From Limanda limanda (taxonomy: Eukaryota; Chordata; Actinopteri; Pleuronectiformes; Pleuronectidae), in assembly GCF_963576545.1 (NCBI RefSeq), contig NC_083651.1, positions 13,437,886 to 13,501,885 on the forward strand: 64,000 nucleotides of DNA. The letters are read 5' to 3'. The notes under the pieces are model-generated. The model was given only the letters and a program-made list of their open reading frames with translations, had not been told where the DNA came from and did no database searches. Positions 52,201 to 64,000 of this stretch are shown piece after piece; within the stretch, counting starts at the first letter, position 1; every line of letters begins with the position of its first letter. Made by a program: the position numbers and the translations under genes.

Positions 52201-53249
52201 GCAGGACTGTTGTATTGGCCTTTGCCTCACATGACATTTTAAGATGTCTTATCAGAGAAACATGGGTGTTTACTGATAACATCAACAATGGCTTTGATCA
52301 GTTTAAGTCTTAGTGAAAAATACCTGAAACTGAAGCAGCTAAATGGAAATCAGCTGTTTTTCCACCTGTGCTTTTCCTGCTGTGACATGTTCAAGTATCT
52401 TCTGTGAGAAAGTCAGATTAGACTCCATTAGATTGAGTTAAGCGTGCCTAATAAGCCAGTAACCAACAGATGCCCCCGGTGGAAATGTTTTCACACAATG
52501 TGGCCTTTCAGGGATCCTAAATATTTCAACAACAAAGGTTGTTTCTGTGCTCAAACTGCTGACTGGTTGCACAATCTGTCTCTGTGTCTTTTCTCCACTG
52601 CTCCTCTTGCAGTTATTGCTGTAATAACTATTTGTTTATGTGATTTTGTCTCACAGGTCGTGAACAGTTCCACGGGTTGGGCTCCATGTACTGCAGAGGT
52701 GCGTCAGCTGTCATCCTCACCTACGATGTCACCAACTGGCAAAGCTTGGCTGAGCTGGAGGAGCGCTTCCTGTCCCTGACCGACACCGCTAACCAGGACT
52801 GCATTTACGCCATAGTGGGCAACAAGGCTGACCTCACAGACCCTAAAGCCCACGACTCAATCGGAGTGTCGGAGGATCAAACCCAGTGTGAGGAGGGAAG
52901 GACAGAACCACAGATTCTGTCCTCGTGCCCGACACCCCCGGCCTCTCCTGAGTCCCTCTCCGGGCTGATCCTACACAAACAGGTCGCCCACGAGGACGCG
53001 GTGGCTTTCTATGGGAGAATACTGCGCTACAAGGGCCTGGAGGACAAGAGCAGCCTGCCTCCGGAGAAGATGTGCTTCGAGACGAGTGCCAAGACAGGCT
53101 ACAATGTGGACGCATTGTTCGAGACACTGTTTGATCTGGTGCTGCCCTCCATCCTGAGGAAGAGAAACGAGAACCAGGAGTCTCCCACAGTGGACCTGGA
53201 GGTGTGCAGGGGGGCAGGCGGCAGGCGGGCCAGATCCACCTGCTGCTAG
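49230..53249 (+). CDS. rab20: Ras-related protein Rab-20
   Basis: Two exons, 49230-49419 and 52657-53249, join G/GT in phase to 260 aa (human RAB20 is 234). Numbered from MPEVSK, the GTPase motifs are: P-loop GDMNVGKT 18-25, WDTAGREQ 60-67, NKAD 119-122 and ETSAK 205-209. The C-terminus RSTCC ends in two cysteines for geranylgeranylation. Switch region GGAFFLKQW and GLGSMYCRG are RAB20-specific as I recall the human protein. The family acts in phagosome maturation and endosomal traffic. A Ser/Pro/Glu-rich insert of roughly 30 residues after NKAD explains the extra length. Human starts at MRKPD, which aligns with the second in-frame ATG (49248, MKKPD), so that site may be the true start. Confidence 0.95.
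49750..50577. repeat. 206-bp tandem repeat, four copies, in rab20 intron
   Basis: The marker AGGTCACGTTAACTGAT recurs at 49763, 49969, 50175 and 50381, exactly 206 bases apart. Intervening sequence is almost identical between copies 1-3; copy 4 is slightly more diverged and ends near 50577. The high similarity implies recent amplification or ongoing homogenisation. No coding capacity was seen. Confidence 0.95.
51890..52190 (+). mobile_element. Dispersed fish repeat in rab20 intron
   Basis: It carries 'ACAAACTACTGAATAGATTT', CCATGAAACTTGCTGC, 'GGGGACATGTGCCAAG', 'AGATCCGGACCAG' and 'CAGGAAATAATGCACGGATT'. These match the consensus I recall for a common fish repeat and the copy at 43262-43690. 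It is diverged. Confidence 0.6.
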
Positions 53250-53794
53250 AATCTGCCTGGAAGAGGCGGAGAGGCGGCCACAAGCAGAGACTTGTTTTTA
53301 GCAAAAGACAATCAACACGTTGGTCTAAGCACCAAATACTTACTGTGATGGTACCAATGATTTGCCTTGATTAAGACCCAAACACTTACACACACAAACA
53401 CACACACTGTGGTGCTATGAAGATGGTCCGAAAAGTTCAGTGTCCTGAGACATTTCCTTATTAAATATTGGAAATTAAAGCGTTTCCTCATCACTCTGTG
53501 CTTTTTGAAACCTTCCACACTAACGACTGAAACTGCACTTGTATCCCAAAGATGTGCCTGTGGGCAAATAATGCACATGAGTCAATCACTGCTATTTTTG
53601 ATTAAAATTGAAATTTAACAGCACTAATTGTTAGTTTGGTGGCACATTTCACTGTTTTTGTTAGAGTTGAGCTGAAGGGGTTTATTGATAAATCACAAAG
53701 TCTTTTATTTACTGATCTTTATATTTTATAGCCACTTTTGGAACTTTTTCAATGAGTGTAAAAATCCCAGTTGAATTTTTACCTATGCTGTCGT

Positions 53795-53800
53795 AATAAA
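53795..53800 (+). promoter_or_regulatory. Poly(A) signal of rab20
   Basis: AATAAA about 545 bases after the rab20 stop, followed by T-rich sequence. Confidence 0.65.
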
Positions 53801-54225
53801 GATTTTTATTTTGCAGGTTGCCTGGTCTGTCAGATTTGGAATTTAGTATTCAGACACAAACTCTGTAAAATATACAAAATCCGCTGCTGAAATTACGTGT
53901 TTATACAAATACCAGCTGCGGCCCTAATCCTTATCGCCAAAGGCTCTCAAATCCCATTTTTCTAGGTCTATAGTGGCGTCATCTCTTTTTTTGTCCTGAG
54001 ATCTTTGTGTTCCTCCAACTTTGCATCAGCTGCAAATCTTCCTGCTGTGTTCACAAATGCATCACTCTGATATTTTTCTAGGGAGCTGTCAGCTAAAATG
54101 TGTGGAGCAACTGACTCGGACATTTGCACTCTCACATAAATCTCCCCCCGGAAAATTTCTGTAAGTTATCAGGACTGAAAAGAAGCTTCCGTGAGTTAAG
54201 TGACACAGAAATATAACAAACAATA

Positions 54226-54231
54226 TTTATT
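54226..54231 (-). promoter_or_regulatory. Poly(A) signal of col4a2
   Basis: TTTATT on the plus strand (AATAAA on minus) about 960 bases beyond the col4a2 stop. The rab20 signal is about 430 bases away, so the genes are tail-to-tail. Confidence 0.45.
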
Positions 54232-55189
54232 TTGTACAGTCAAATGAAATGAAATTCACATAATTAAATTGCAGTTAAAGCAAATGTCAGTATTTTCCAT
54301 TCACATCAAACTGTTTATTTCCAAGTGAATGTAGATGAAGTGGAACATTTGACCTACTTTTCTAAATTGGGTGAAATACTAACAACCCCGGATCAGTGAC
54401 CAGACTGAGGATTTGCTGCAGTCAGACCTTTGATCGAGGCTGTTTGCGTTCTGTTGGCAGCGGTTAAATAATTAGTAGATTTGTAAAGGATAAGGGAGTG
54501 TGGCATGAGTCATGTTAGATAAGGTATACATTTAAAACTCTTAGGGACCTGGGTCAAGTTGGTTCAGCTGGTTTAAATACAAAGAGAATCAGTGCGTTGT
54601 ATGAACATTCGGTGCAAGAAAAATAAAAGCTGCAGGCTACTTTTGCAGTAGTTGGATAAAGTAAATGCATAAAACAAGTGCCGTATTATAAAAATAGGTT
54701 TTGTAAGAGCATGGGAATAAAGGCGGTGTAGTGAGACCTCAGATGACACTCATCATATGGCTGAGAAGCAGGGTCAGTGGTTTTATGGCGGGCCGTAGAC
54801 CCTATAAACAATAAAAAACATCTAGATAAACTGAAGCAGTGCATACACACAGGCCTCTTGGGTTCAGCTGTACGGTGTCTGATCTGTGTCATAGTAGCTG
54901 AGGTAATAAGTTAAAACAGTAAGCACCAATCCACATTTTATATAAAATACGTCTCTCATAATGTTGTTGGCTTTGTAATGTGGCTTCTGATTTATCTACA
55001 GGGGGACATTTCACTCAAAGCTCAAGGAATCACACAGTCATTGTATATGGGAGCTCTATGGGAGAGAGTTTGCATTGATCTCAATTCGGTATTTCAGATC
55101 CCTCACTTTGGTTTTTGAATATCGTGGATAGAGAGATAACACAACACCACCGACGACGGATCAATTTCTTTTCGTTTCTGCGGATTCTC

Positions 55190-58100
55190 TCACAAGTTCT
55201 TCATGCAGACCTGGCAGCGGCTGATGCGTGACAGGAGCTGGCCTGCTTTCAGAGTCTCTGATGCTGGGTTAGCGTGGAACGACTGATCGATGGAGGTCAG
55301 CCAGAAGCTCTGCTTGTTCGCGAAGTAGTGGCACGTCCCTTTGGCTCCGTTACACTCGATGAACGGTGTCGTGCGGAAGTCCTCCAGGCAGGAGCCGGGC
55401 GATGACAAGGACTGACCTCCGCCCTCGTTTCCTGCTGCTGTGTGCTGTGGAGATAAAGGCGAGAGGGGGAGAGAGGAGAAGCCAAACGTTCAATAAATAA
55501 CATGGGAAATAACAGAGATAACAGTGAGCTGATCTTACAAACAAGTATTCCCTCTTGCAATGAAAAACTGGAAAAGAGATTGGAGCTAAAACCAAGTGAT
55601 TCAGACAGAGGGTGAACACAGGAGCTGCAGCAATGGCCAGTTTGAGGAAAGCAACGTTTGTTCTGAATATTAACACATGTAATCAATAAAATCCTAAACC
55701 TGAATATGAGCAGAATATGTCTCCATTAAAGTCAGTTCCACGTAGACGGACCTGCTGCCAGAAATACTTACTGGTGCATAGTGTGCAGAAAATAGTCTAA
55801 TAATTACATAACTTGCATGATGTTTGTTAGACAGTGGTCAGATGTTCTGGGAAATTATTAAGCCTATTTTACAGAAATGTTAGTGAACAATTTTGAAGCT
55901 CTGTGTTTTCAGCAGGAGTTACGAGGTAAGGGTTTAAATAGAATTTTAATTGGGAAAAAATTGTTGAAAGTTTACAATCCAAAATATTTTTATTGAAAAA
56001 ATGCAGAATATTGCCTTATCCTTAAACACCAATGATGACTTACCAAGACTTTAATACCCACATTGTAATTGAACTAAATTAGCGCCAATGTGCAACTGCT
56101 TTTACTTTTCCTAAGGTTAGAGTATCATGTTCTAATAATTGACATAACAGGATGATGGATGAATATTAAACTGCTGCACAAAGCATCTGATTATTCTTCT
56201 AACTCCAGAAAGAAGGCAGGACTCACCATGAGGTAGGAGTAGCCGATCCACAGGCTGCGCCAGCCGGCCGGACACTGTGGGATGGTGATGTCCTGGCTGT
56301 GGACCGCGATGGCAACTGACGGAGCTTCACACACCGAGCAGCGGCTGATGTAGGGTTTAATTTCTCCCTCTTCCACGGGCATCATGGGAAGAGGAGCCGT
56401 TGTCGACAGCCAGTAGGACTTATCATTTCTGCTGGCGTAGTAACAGAGGTCTCCAGGATTGCAGTAGAGGAAAGGCATGGTGCTGAAGCGTGGGAGGCAG
56501 GAGCCGGCCAAACCTGAAAAGGACCAATGGGCCAAATTATAGAGGTATGACAGGTATACACAAACTCAATTAATTTCATTCTTTTAATTAGTATATAAAT
56601 AACACTTAATTGTATTCCTCCGCAAACCATTGAGGTTGTAGGAAATATGTTCACAATCTCCCATTCTGCTCTTGAGTTATGGTGTTAAACAAAAGTTTTT
56701 GATCACACTTATAATGTAAAAGTTGACCGTTGACCTTCTGGATATAAAAATGAATTTCATGTCACGTCAATATTTTATGCAAATAGACATTTGTGTGAAA
56801 GTTTATGCATTATAGTGTATTAATTCTTGAGTTACTGCGACAAATGTGTTCTGATAATGTTTGAATGCCCTTTGACCTTTGTGCCAAGCTGAATGACATT
56901 CCTGCAAGATGTTCCTGGGATGTTGAGATCGTTAGAATGGGATGGACGTAAGTAAGTGCAGCATATGTATGCAAGGCTGATCATGACACTATTTCAAGCG
57001 TGGCAGCATAAGAATAAGAAATTTATAATTGAAAAAAAAAAAAAATTTAGCAGATTTTAATCCTGGGACTATTTGAACATATATTGGGAATTCAAAAGTT
57101 TAAATTTTGCTTCACAGTGGCTTGTGTAACTTCTGCTCAACAGTGGACAATGTGCCAGAACTGACCTGAATTATGGGGGAACAGTAAATCATAACCAGAC
57201 CTGCAGAAATTCTCTGAATGTACTGAGCTGAGTATTAAAGCATTTTATAACTTAACTTTTTATAACTATGACTTGTTGATGTTTTATCTCTTCCATCAGA
57301 ATTAACTGCATCGTATAAAAAGTTCTGAAAACTAAAGTAAGTATGACATCTGCTGCTGATATTTTCCAGAGACAGAATGAAGAGCAGGCTTGTACTGGCT
57401 GGCATGCAAACTGTAATTAGATTTTGAGTTGGCGCTACTTGTAATGTGAAACATTTTCATGCCCTGAAACTAACTAATTAAATAACCACCAGCAGGACGA
57501 ACTGATGAGGCCGACCGGTCTGGTATCTCTTCTGGTTCAATGGATCACAATGTCAGGGTCGTTTAATGTGGGGTACGCTCGCCTAAACAGTTAATGCATT
57601 CTGACAGGACTGCACTATAACACACTCACTGTGAATGACAACACAGGGTTTTATCCTTCCAGAACCCTGTTTGTACCTTGACGAATTTTGAAATGAAATC
57701 ATTTTATTGTTCATCCCAACTTACCGAGGTCCTGATTGTGGGCTTTTTCCTGGCCCTCCAGGTACAGCAGACTGTAGCCGTTCCACAGTTTGGACATACC
57801 CACTGGACACATGGGCGTCTGATCTGACTGACTGTGCTTCACCAGTAAGTAGCCAACACTGACACTGCGGCCCGCCATGCCAGGTAACCCGGAGATCCCA
57901 GGGCTGCCACGGCGACCTGTTGGGGAATGAGGAGTTCAGAGGTGTTTTTCGCTGAGTGAACTTATCACCCTTAATAATAATATCCAATCCAAAAACTATT
58001 AAAAAACATATTTTTTATCTCAGATATTTGAAAATTTGAACATATCGTCATTGTAAGCTTTTTCCTTATCTGAAAGTAGCATGTAGCATCTCCAAAAACG

Positions 58101-61100
58101 TTATATAATAAAACATCTTGGCCTGGAAAATTCAAGTCATTAGCTCACTGCGAATCATTTTCCCTTCAGTGCTCAATGGTTCATTCCCTGAAACAACTCT
58201 CACAAAAAAATAACAACACAGCTCCCGTGGTGACTGGTTCGCTGCTTAATTCTTCACCTACTTTAAATCCTTTAATCCAGGCTTATCAACCTAATCCTAA
58301 AATGCCCCACAGCGTCAGACGCACCTTCCATGCCCTGCAGACCGGGGTGGCCCATGTGTCCGACCTCTCCACGGAATCCAGATGTTCCTGGTGTTCCACT
58401 GATCCCAGGCATGCCCTTCTGCCCAATGGGTCCCATGAAACCTGTAGAGGAAGCAGTGATGTGGATGTTGAGCAGGACAGTTCTCACTCAGAGATGCTCA
58501 ACAGCAGATGTTTTATGAGAATAACTGACCTGAATCACCGGGAGGACCCTGTGGCCCTATTTCCCCTCTCACCCCCACCGGTCCATTGAAACCCTGTGGT
58601 CCTGCAGGGCCCCTCTCTCCTGGGACTCTGACGGGAAGTGGAGCAGGACCCTGGCTTCCTGGGTACCCACGGTAACCTGCAGCAGGGATGGATTGTGTTA
58701 AGACAAAGACCAAAGGGCACATTTGCTGGAGATACATGAAATCCATTGAGCAGTATACAGTAGTGCCTAATTTACCTGGTTCCCCAGTGTTTCCTTTTGG
58801 ACCAACTGGTCCTCTTTCTCCCTTCACTCCAATATGACCAGGAACTCCCATCATCCCTTGCTCCCCTTTCACACCTGCAAAAAAGAAAGCACATCAAGAC
58901 TTTGCAGAAAATATTTTATATTTCAATATTTGCAGGCTACTTGACTCTTGAATTGTAAAACATTGACACTGCAACTTATTGTCTGTAACCGTATTATAAT
59001 TCTAATATTGTATATTATTATGTTTTATTAATTGTGAAAAATGTATTAGTAGGTTGTGTTTAATGTTAGCAGCCCTGTCTGTCGTGTACAATGAACTCAA
59101 CAAAAACAAGTTCTGAGGTCTTAAGGTTTGCTAGAATGGCAAGAAACTCATAGGTAAACTGCAAAAAAACACACACTATATATATATATATATATATTAT
59201 TATACTGATTTTTGATTTCGTCATATCATATGACATCCAAATGGCAAAGACTATAATGTATTTCAGAAAATTTTTAATATTTCATCCATACCTTTCTTCC
59301 CAGAAACACCATTAGGCCCCCTGAATCCAACTGAACCTTGATATCCTTTGGATCCTTTTAAACCATTAACTCCAGGATACCCATTATTTCCTTGTATACC
59401 CTTTTCTCCAGGGGGAGCGTCCACGCCGGGTAATCCTCTTGGTCCAGGGAAACCTGAGAAACAATTAATTTAGTTTTGATAAATTCACATAAAATGACCA
59501 AGATCTATTATGCAGATTCAGCAAACAAATATTATATTATATATTGAATCACAATGATGAAACTAATTATGACCACATGCAGGAAAATATAAAAATTCTC
59601 TGCAGCAAAAACAGAAAAACGGATGTGCACCGATGTACCAAAGTCATCACTAGTCAGTTGGATTGACGTTTCCTTTGACAACAGATTCCTGTTCATCTTA
59701 TTACCTGGGAATCCTTCACGTCCTATAAAACCAGGGTCCCCACTCTCTCCTGGCCCTTCTGGGATCCCATCTGGTCCAATGGGGCCCCGGAATCCTGGTG
59801 GCCCAGGATGACCCTGGTCCCCTGAACAAATGAAACAAGGGATGGTTCCAAGTCTCAAAGTGGTCCAAGCACATTGCAGCATACATTATGAAACTGGGGG
59901 GAAGCAGAGAAGGGGCTGACCTAGAGTTCCCTGGAAGCCTTTCAAACCCGCAGTTCCTGGAAAGCCCGGCTGGCTGTTAGGGTCACCGCTCTCTCCCTTT
60001 GCTCCTTTGATTCCGGGCTCACCAGCTGGTCCAACGATATCCAGACCTAATACAAGTATCAACAGAAGACTACAGATGAGGTGTACGATGGGCTTCTCCT
60101 TTACTGCGGACGTGGGGCTTTTTAATTCACAAAAAAACCTATATAAAACACTTAAGGAAAAGAAAATCAAAAAAAGCTCAACATGTTTCCTTTAAAGTAT
60201 TTCGCGATAAAACGTAATACTCATAACAAAAAAATGCAACAGTCAAAGTTAAATAAATGTAGGTAATATCAGTTTACATCTCACAAATTCAGCTAATTTG
60301 TTACGTCAAGACTTCATAGGTGTATTTTGATCAGACTTGACTGACAGTGAAGAAATCTCTCACTGGAAATAACTAAAACAATTGTGTGTTCATATTGAAC
60401 CTGGTTACAGAGCTTCTTTGTCCTTTCACTTGTAAGCAATCGATATGAAAGTAGTATTTTGAACTTAAAAGTTTATTCTAGTAATGATAAATACACAAAG
60501 AGCTTGTTTTGATAAATACCTGGTGTTCCTGGGATCCCCTTCTGTCCTTTCAGTCCATGTAATCCATACAGGCCCTTCAGGCCAACAAAACCTGCACACG
60601 TTTGCACAGATCAGATGGTGGAATATGGTGGAGCGACAGGTATTTAGTTTTAAGGAAAAAGAAAGACTGAGCACCCATCTGATGCTGTTACCTTTGTTGC
60701 CTGGAAACCCAGGAAAACCCGGGCCGCCATGTTCTCCAGGAATTCCAGGAAAGCCTTTTTGACCCTGGTTACCAGGAGTTCCCTTCTGCCCATCTGAGCC
60801 TGCAAGAAAACAAAATGCACATGGGTCAGAGTGATTACAGTGGAATTCTGCTTCAATGCATACCATATAATTACCACGATATATCTAAAAGGAAATGTGC
60901 ATAATACAGGAGTGCATAAAATCTCTTACCTCCTTGTCCTGATATTCCTGGAACACCTGAATAGCCCTTTCTCCCTTCAATACCATCAAAACCAGGAACC
61001 CCTCTGTCCCCAGTGTATCCAATCAGTCCTTTTTGGCCTGTAAGGAGTGTATCAAATATTAAATATGAGAATGCAATCAGGTGCTGATCAACAACAGAGG

Positions 61101-63933
61101 AGAAGTAATTAAGCTGCATGAGAATGTACCGAGAACTCCTGGGAAGCCATCCTCTCCTCTCAGTCCGGTGGGTCCTGGAAGGTCTATATGAAGACCCTTA
61201 GCACCTGTAATAGTGTATAAACATTTACTAACACTTCAAATATTTTTGTCCCAGTGATTTTAAAATTGAAAGCTAAATCCCAGATGGAGTAGAGTTTAAA
61301 ATTGAGGTTGTACCTTTGACCCCTTTCCTGCCTTCTTCTCCTGTTGCACCATAGGCACCAGGACTTCCTTTAATTCCCTGAAAAGGAATACACGAATATG
61401 GAATAAAACATCATGACAAACGTGTCAATACATCACTTTACCTGAGATGCGGTGGGGAAAGATTTTGAAACGAATGAGATATGCTGAAAGTTTTATTCTC
61501 TAGTATGGGTCCAAAAACACTGCATCATATATTTTTCACATTTAACTCATTCATTGATTTTACAACTCCCCCCAGAGCCACAGGAAATATTTAGTGAACT
61601 TGCATGCATTTTCTCAGCATTGTTCTGCTCACCCTGTTTCCCGACATTCCTTGAAAACCAGAAATTCCTCGATTCCCAGTCGGACCTGGCATTCCCTTTA
61701 TCCCAGGGAGCCCCTGTGCACCTGGATCTCCGTAGTATCCTTTCTCATTGCTGGGATCTCCAGGTAAACCATGAGTTCCCCCGCTGCCAGGGAAACCGTG
61801 AAAACCCTTAAGACCTGGAGGACAGAGTAAGATGTAAGGAAGAGAACCCTGGGATGACAGAGATGCTGAGAAGGAAGGAGTTGCTGATGTCAGACTGTAG
61901 CTCCGCACCTCTTGGCCCGATGAAACCTTGATTTCCTCGATGTCCGCGGTCTCCCTTGACACCTTTCATGTCAACAATCATCTTGGCAGGGATCTGAGGC
62001 TTATCCCCTGATGGACCACTCACACCACGTTCACCTGGCACACGATGGTGAGGAAGACAGAGATACTAAGTTTATATGAGGGTCTCAACAGAACTCAGCA
62101 GACTAATACTTTTCTTCAATTACAAATATTATGAAATTAAATTTCAGTCTCACCCTTCAGTCCACTTTGACCTGACACTCCTTTTAGGCCGACTTGGCCT
62201 GGCACTCCAGGTTCTCCTTGAAGCCCCCCGAAGCCCTTCACCCCGGTATAACCCCTGCTCCCCTCGAAGCCTGCCATGCCGGTAGATCCTTTATAACCTG
62301 GGAAAGAAAAGGACAACAAGTAAAAACTAAGCATAAAAATCTTCATGATATTTGATTTTCAATATTACTCGACGTGGTAATGTCTAGATTATCAAATCAA
62401 ATATGAGGAACAAACCCTTCATTCCTGGGACTCCTGGGCGTCCATCTGCACCTGGCTCTCCAGGATTACCAGATGGGCCATACTCTCCAAGGACACCGTC
62501 ATCACCGTACCCCCCAGGCATTCCTTTTAATCCGATGGGACCTGTAGGGCCTGATTCTCCTTCACTTCCCCTCTCTCCAGTGAAACCTGAGCAGGATGAT
62601 GAACCAAAAGGACACACGGAAAAGATGGTGAGAGGTGAACAGGAGCATTTCTGAGAGAGGGTACTGTGCAGTTGCCATCTTTGCCTCACCTGGCTGTCCA
62701 GTAGCACCACGAGGCCCAGGTAGACCTGCTTGCCCAGGGTCACCGGGGTAGCCATACTTTCCAGCAGGCCCAGGCCTCCCTTGCTCCCCCTGCAGTCCTC
62801 TAGGTCCACTCTCTCCTTTGAACCCAATCATTCCAGGCATGCCCCCCATTCCTGGTTTGAATGGAAGAACAAGAACATGACACAACAGCTCTCAAATCCT
62901 TAACTATCCCACAATTACTGAAGGTAAGGCAATAAGTCACTAATACAGGTAAGTGAAATAAACTGTTGAGTTTGAACATCACTAACCTGGATATCCGGGA
63001 TCTCCTTGATTCCCAGTCTCGCCCTTTATTCCTTGAAGCCCAGGCAGCCCAGAATCACCCTGGCCTCCAGTTGAAGCCCCGAAGATCTCTCCATGAAAAC
63101 CCTTCTCACCTTGTGCCCCGTGTCGCCCGGACATACCGGGGGAACCAGGGAAACCAGGTGAACCTTTGCTGCCAGGAAATCCCTGGTCACCACGTGGGCC
63201 GGCAAAACCTTTAATGGAAAACCATTAAAACGAAAGTAAACAATCAGGATGAAGGATAAAATTCAAGTCAAAGTTCAGATGTTATTCTCTCTATCCAATG
63301 ATTGGCCAGTGTCTTCTGTCCTTCCGTACCTGGTGGTCCAGTACGGCCACCTACGCCTTGCTCTCCTGTTTCTCCTTTCTCTCCATGAACTCCAAGTATA
63401 CCCCTTGGTCCTTTTTGGCCTTGTAGACCTGGTTCACAAAACATAAAAAATGGCATAAAAAAATGATTCATAGATATTCAAATGCAGAAAATACAGAACA
63501 ATATTTTGTTGTTGAGTTACCTTGGTAACCTGGTAATCCAGTGGGCCCTGGAAGTCCAGGCTGCCCAGGAGGTCCTGGAAGTGCATTACAAGGACCTGAA
63601 AATAAAATAACAGAAACAGAGTCTTCAGGGCAACATCTTGGTAAAAGTGACTGATTATGTGTGACTGTTTTATATAAAACTATTATGATGGTTGTCTGCT
63701 GCCCAGCGTGGGTTGTTTTTCAGAACATGATATTATCATTACATTAGCTTGTATGTCAACACACTCAATCTCAAATTGTTAACAATTAAATCATCAGGCA
63801 CACAAGTCAAATAATAAAAAGGCAAAGCTGTTATCAGAGAGCTGTTAAAAAGGAAGCAATAAGGTGAAAACCTTATTAGACCAGCTACCTGTTACATCCA
63901 CCTGTCCTCCATCTTCTGTCGGACTACAGCTGC
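55190..63933 (-). CDS. col4a2: Collagen type IV alpha-2 chain, C-terminal part (partial)
   Basis: Twenty-three minus-strand exons, about 1,051 residues; the 5' part lies beyond the window. Listed low to high: 55190-55444, 56227-56513, 57725-57916, 58325-58441, 58530-58676, 58776-58874, 59292-59453, 59705-59821, 59921-60046, 60520-60591, 60692-60799, 60930-61037, 61130-61204, 61314-61377, 61633-61814, 61909-62034, 62154-62297, 62416-62586, 62690-62851, 62987-63208, 63330-63428, 63521-63595 and 63889-63933. Most begin and end within a Gly codon (phase 1), the type IV pattern; 61633-61814 and 61314-61377 share the one phase-0 junction inside the helix. Gly-X-Y repeats are broken by short interruptions ([15 protein letters not shown]). 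NC1 spans the last three exons ([36 protein letters not shown], ending [11 protein letters not shown]), matching COL4A2, not A4 or A6. It forms alpha1-alpha1-alpha2 heterotrimers in basement membranes. Confidence 0.96.
56600..57000 (+). mobile_element. Old dispersed repeat in col4a2 intron
   Basis: It contains 'CCTTTGACCTTTGTGCCAAG', 'GAATGACATTCCTGCAAG', 'TTCCTGGGATGTTGAGATCG' and 'GAATGGGATGGACG'. These resemble a common fish repeat ending in a GGACGGACGG-like tail. It is heavily decayed. Confidence 0.5.
59176..59198. repeat. (TA)n microsatellite
   Basis: A run of about eleven TA units in a col4a2 intron. Confidence 0.9.
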
Positions 63934-64000
63934 CTTTCAGTTGCAAAAGAGAGAGAATGAAAGAGAGAGGCATTCGGAACCAGAGTTAATCAAAAGCACA

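Noticed and set aside
58176..58589. Plus-strand 137-aa frame
   Set aside because: Antisense of two col4a2 collagen exons and their intron. Proline-rich antisense frames are typical of Gly-X-Y coding DNA.

Overview
This window is vertebrate nuclear DNA, most likely from a teleost fish, probably percomorph-like. The genes are multi-exon with GT-AG introns. The dispersed repeats are families I know from fish genomes: a tRNA-derived SINE and several fold-back MITEs. Gene content and order match the human 13q34 neighbourhood (COL4A2-RAB20-NAXD-ING1-ANKRD10). No bacterial, plasmid, phage or CRISPR features were seen.

Layout. Bases 1-14,700 are gene-poor, with microsatellites, one SINE, a telomere-like repeat and, against the ankrd10 5' end, a 35-copy minisatellite of 19 bp. 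ankrd10 (+, 14,965-29,650) has six coding exons around a 9-kb intron. ube2a (+, 31,634-35,499) has six exons and encodes a 152-aa E2 enzyme. ing1 (-, 36,568-38,871) is tail-to-tail with ube2a. naxd (-, 40,988-47,149) has ten coding exons. Its first intron holds a complete two-exon Myb/SANT-like gene on the same strand (45,252-46,413). rab20 (+, 49,230-53,249) lies head-to-head with naxd and has two exons around a 206-bp tandem array. The window closes with the 3' part of col4a2 (-, 55,190-63,933 and beyond), 23 exons covering much of the collagenous region and the whole NC1 domain. col4a2 is tail-to-tail with rab20.

The exon models come from manual reading of splice sites, reading phase and remembered human protein sequences. 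Every model closes in frame. The genes do not form one pathway: ube2a and ing1 act on chromatin and DNA damage, naxd in metabolite repair, rab20 in vesicle traffic and col4a2 in basement membrane. Their proximity reflects conserved synteny.

The main points for a second look are ube2a between ankrd10 and ing1 with no cars2 seen, the same-strand gene nested in naxd, an apparent GC-AG intron in naxd, two possible ankrd10 C-termini, two tandem arrays and a nested transposon insertion. I did not find a convincing undescribed multi-gene system.
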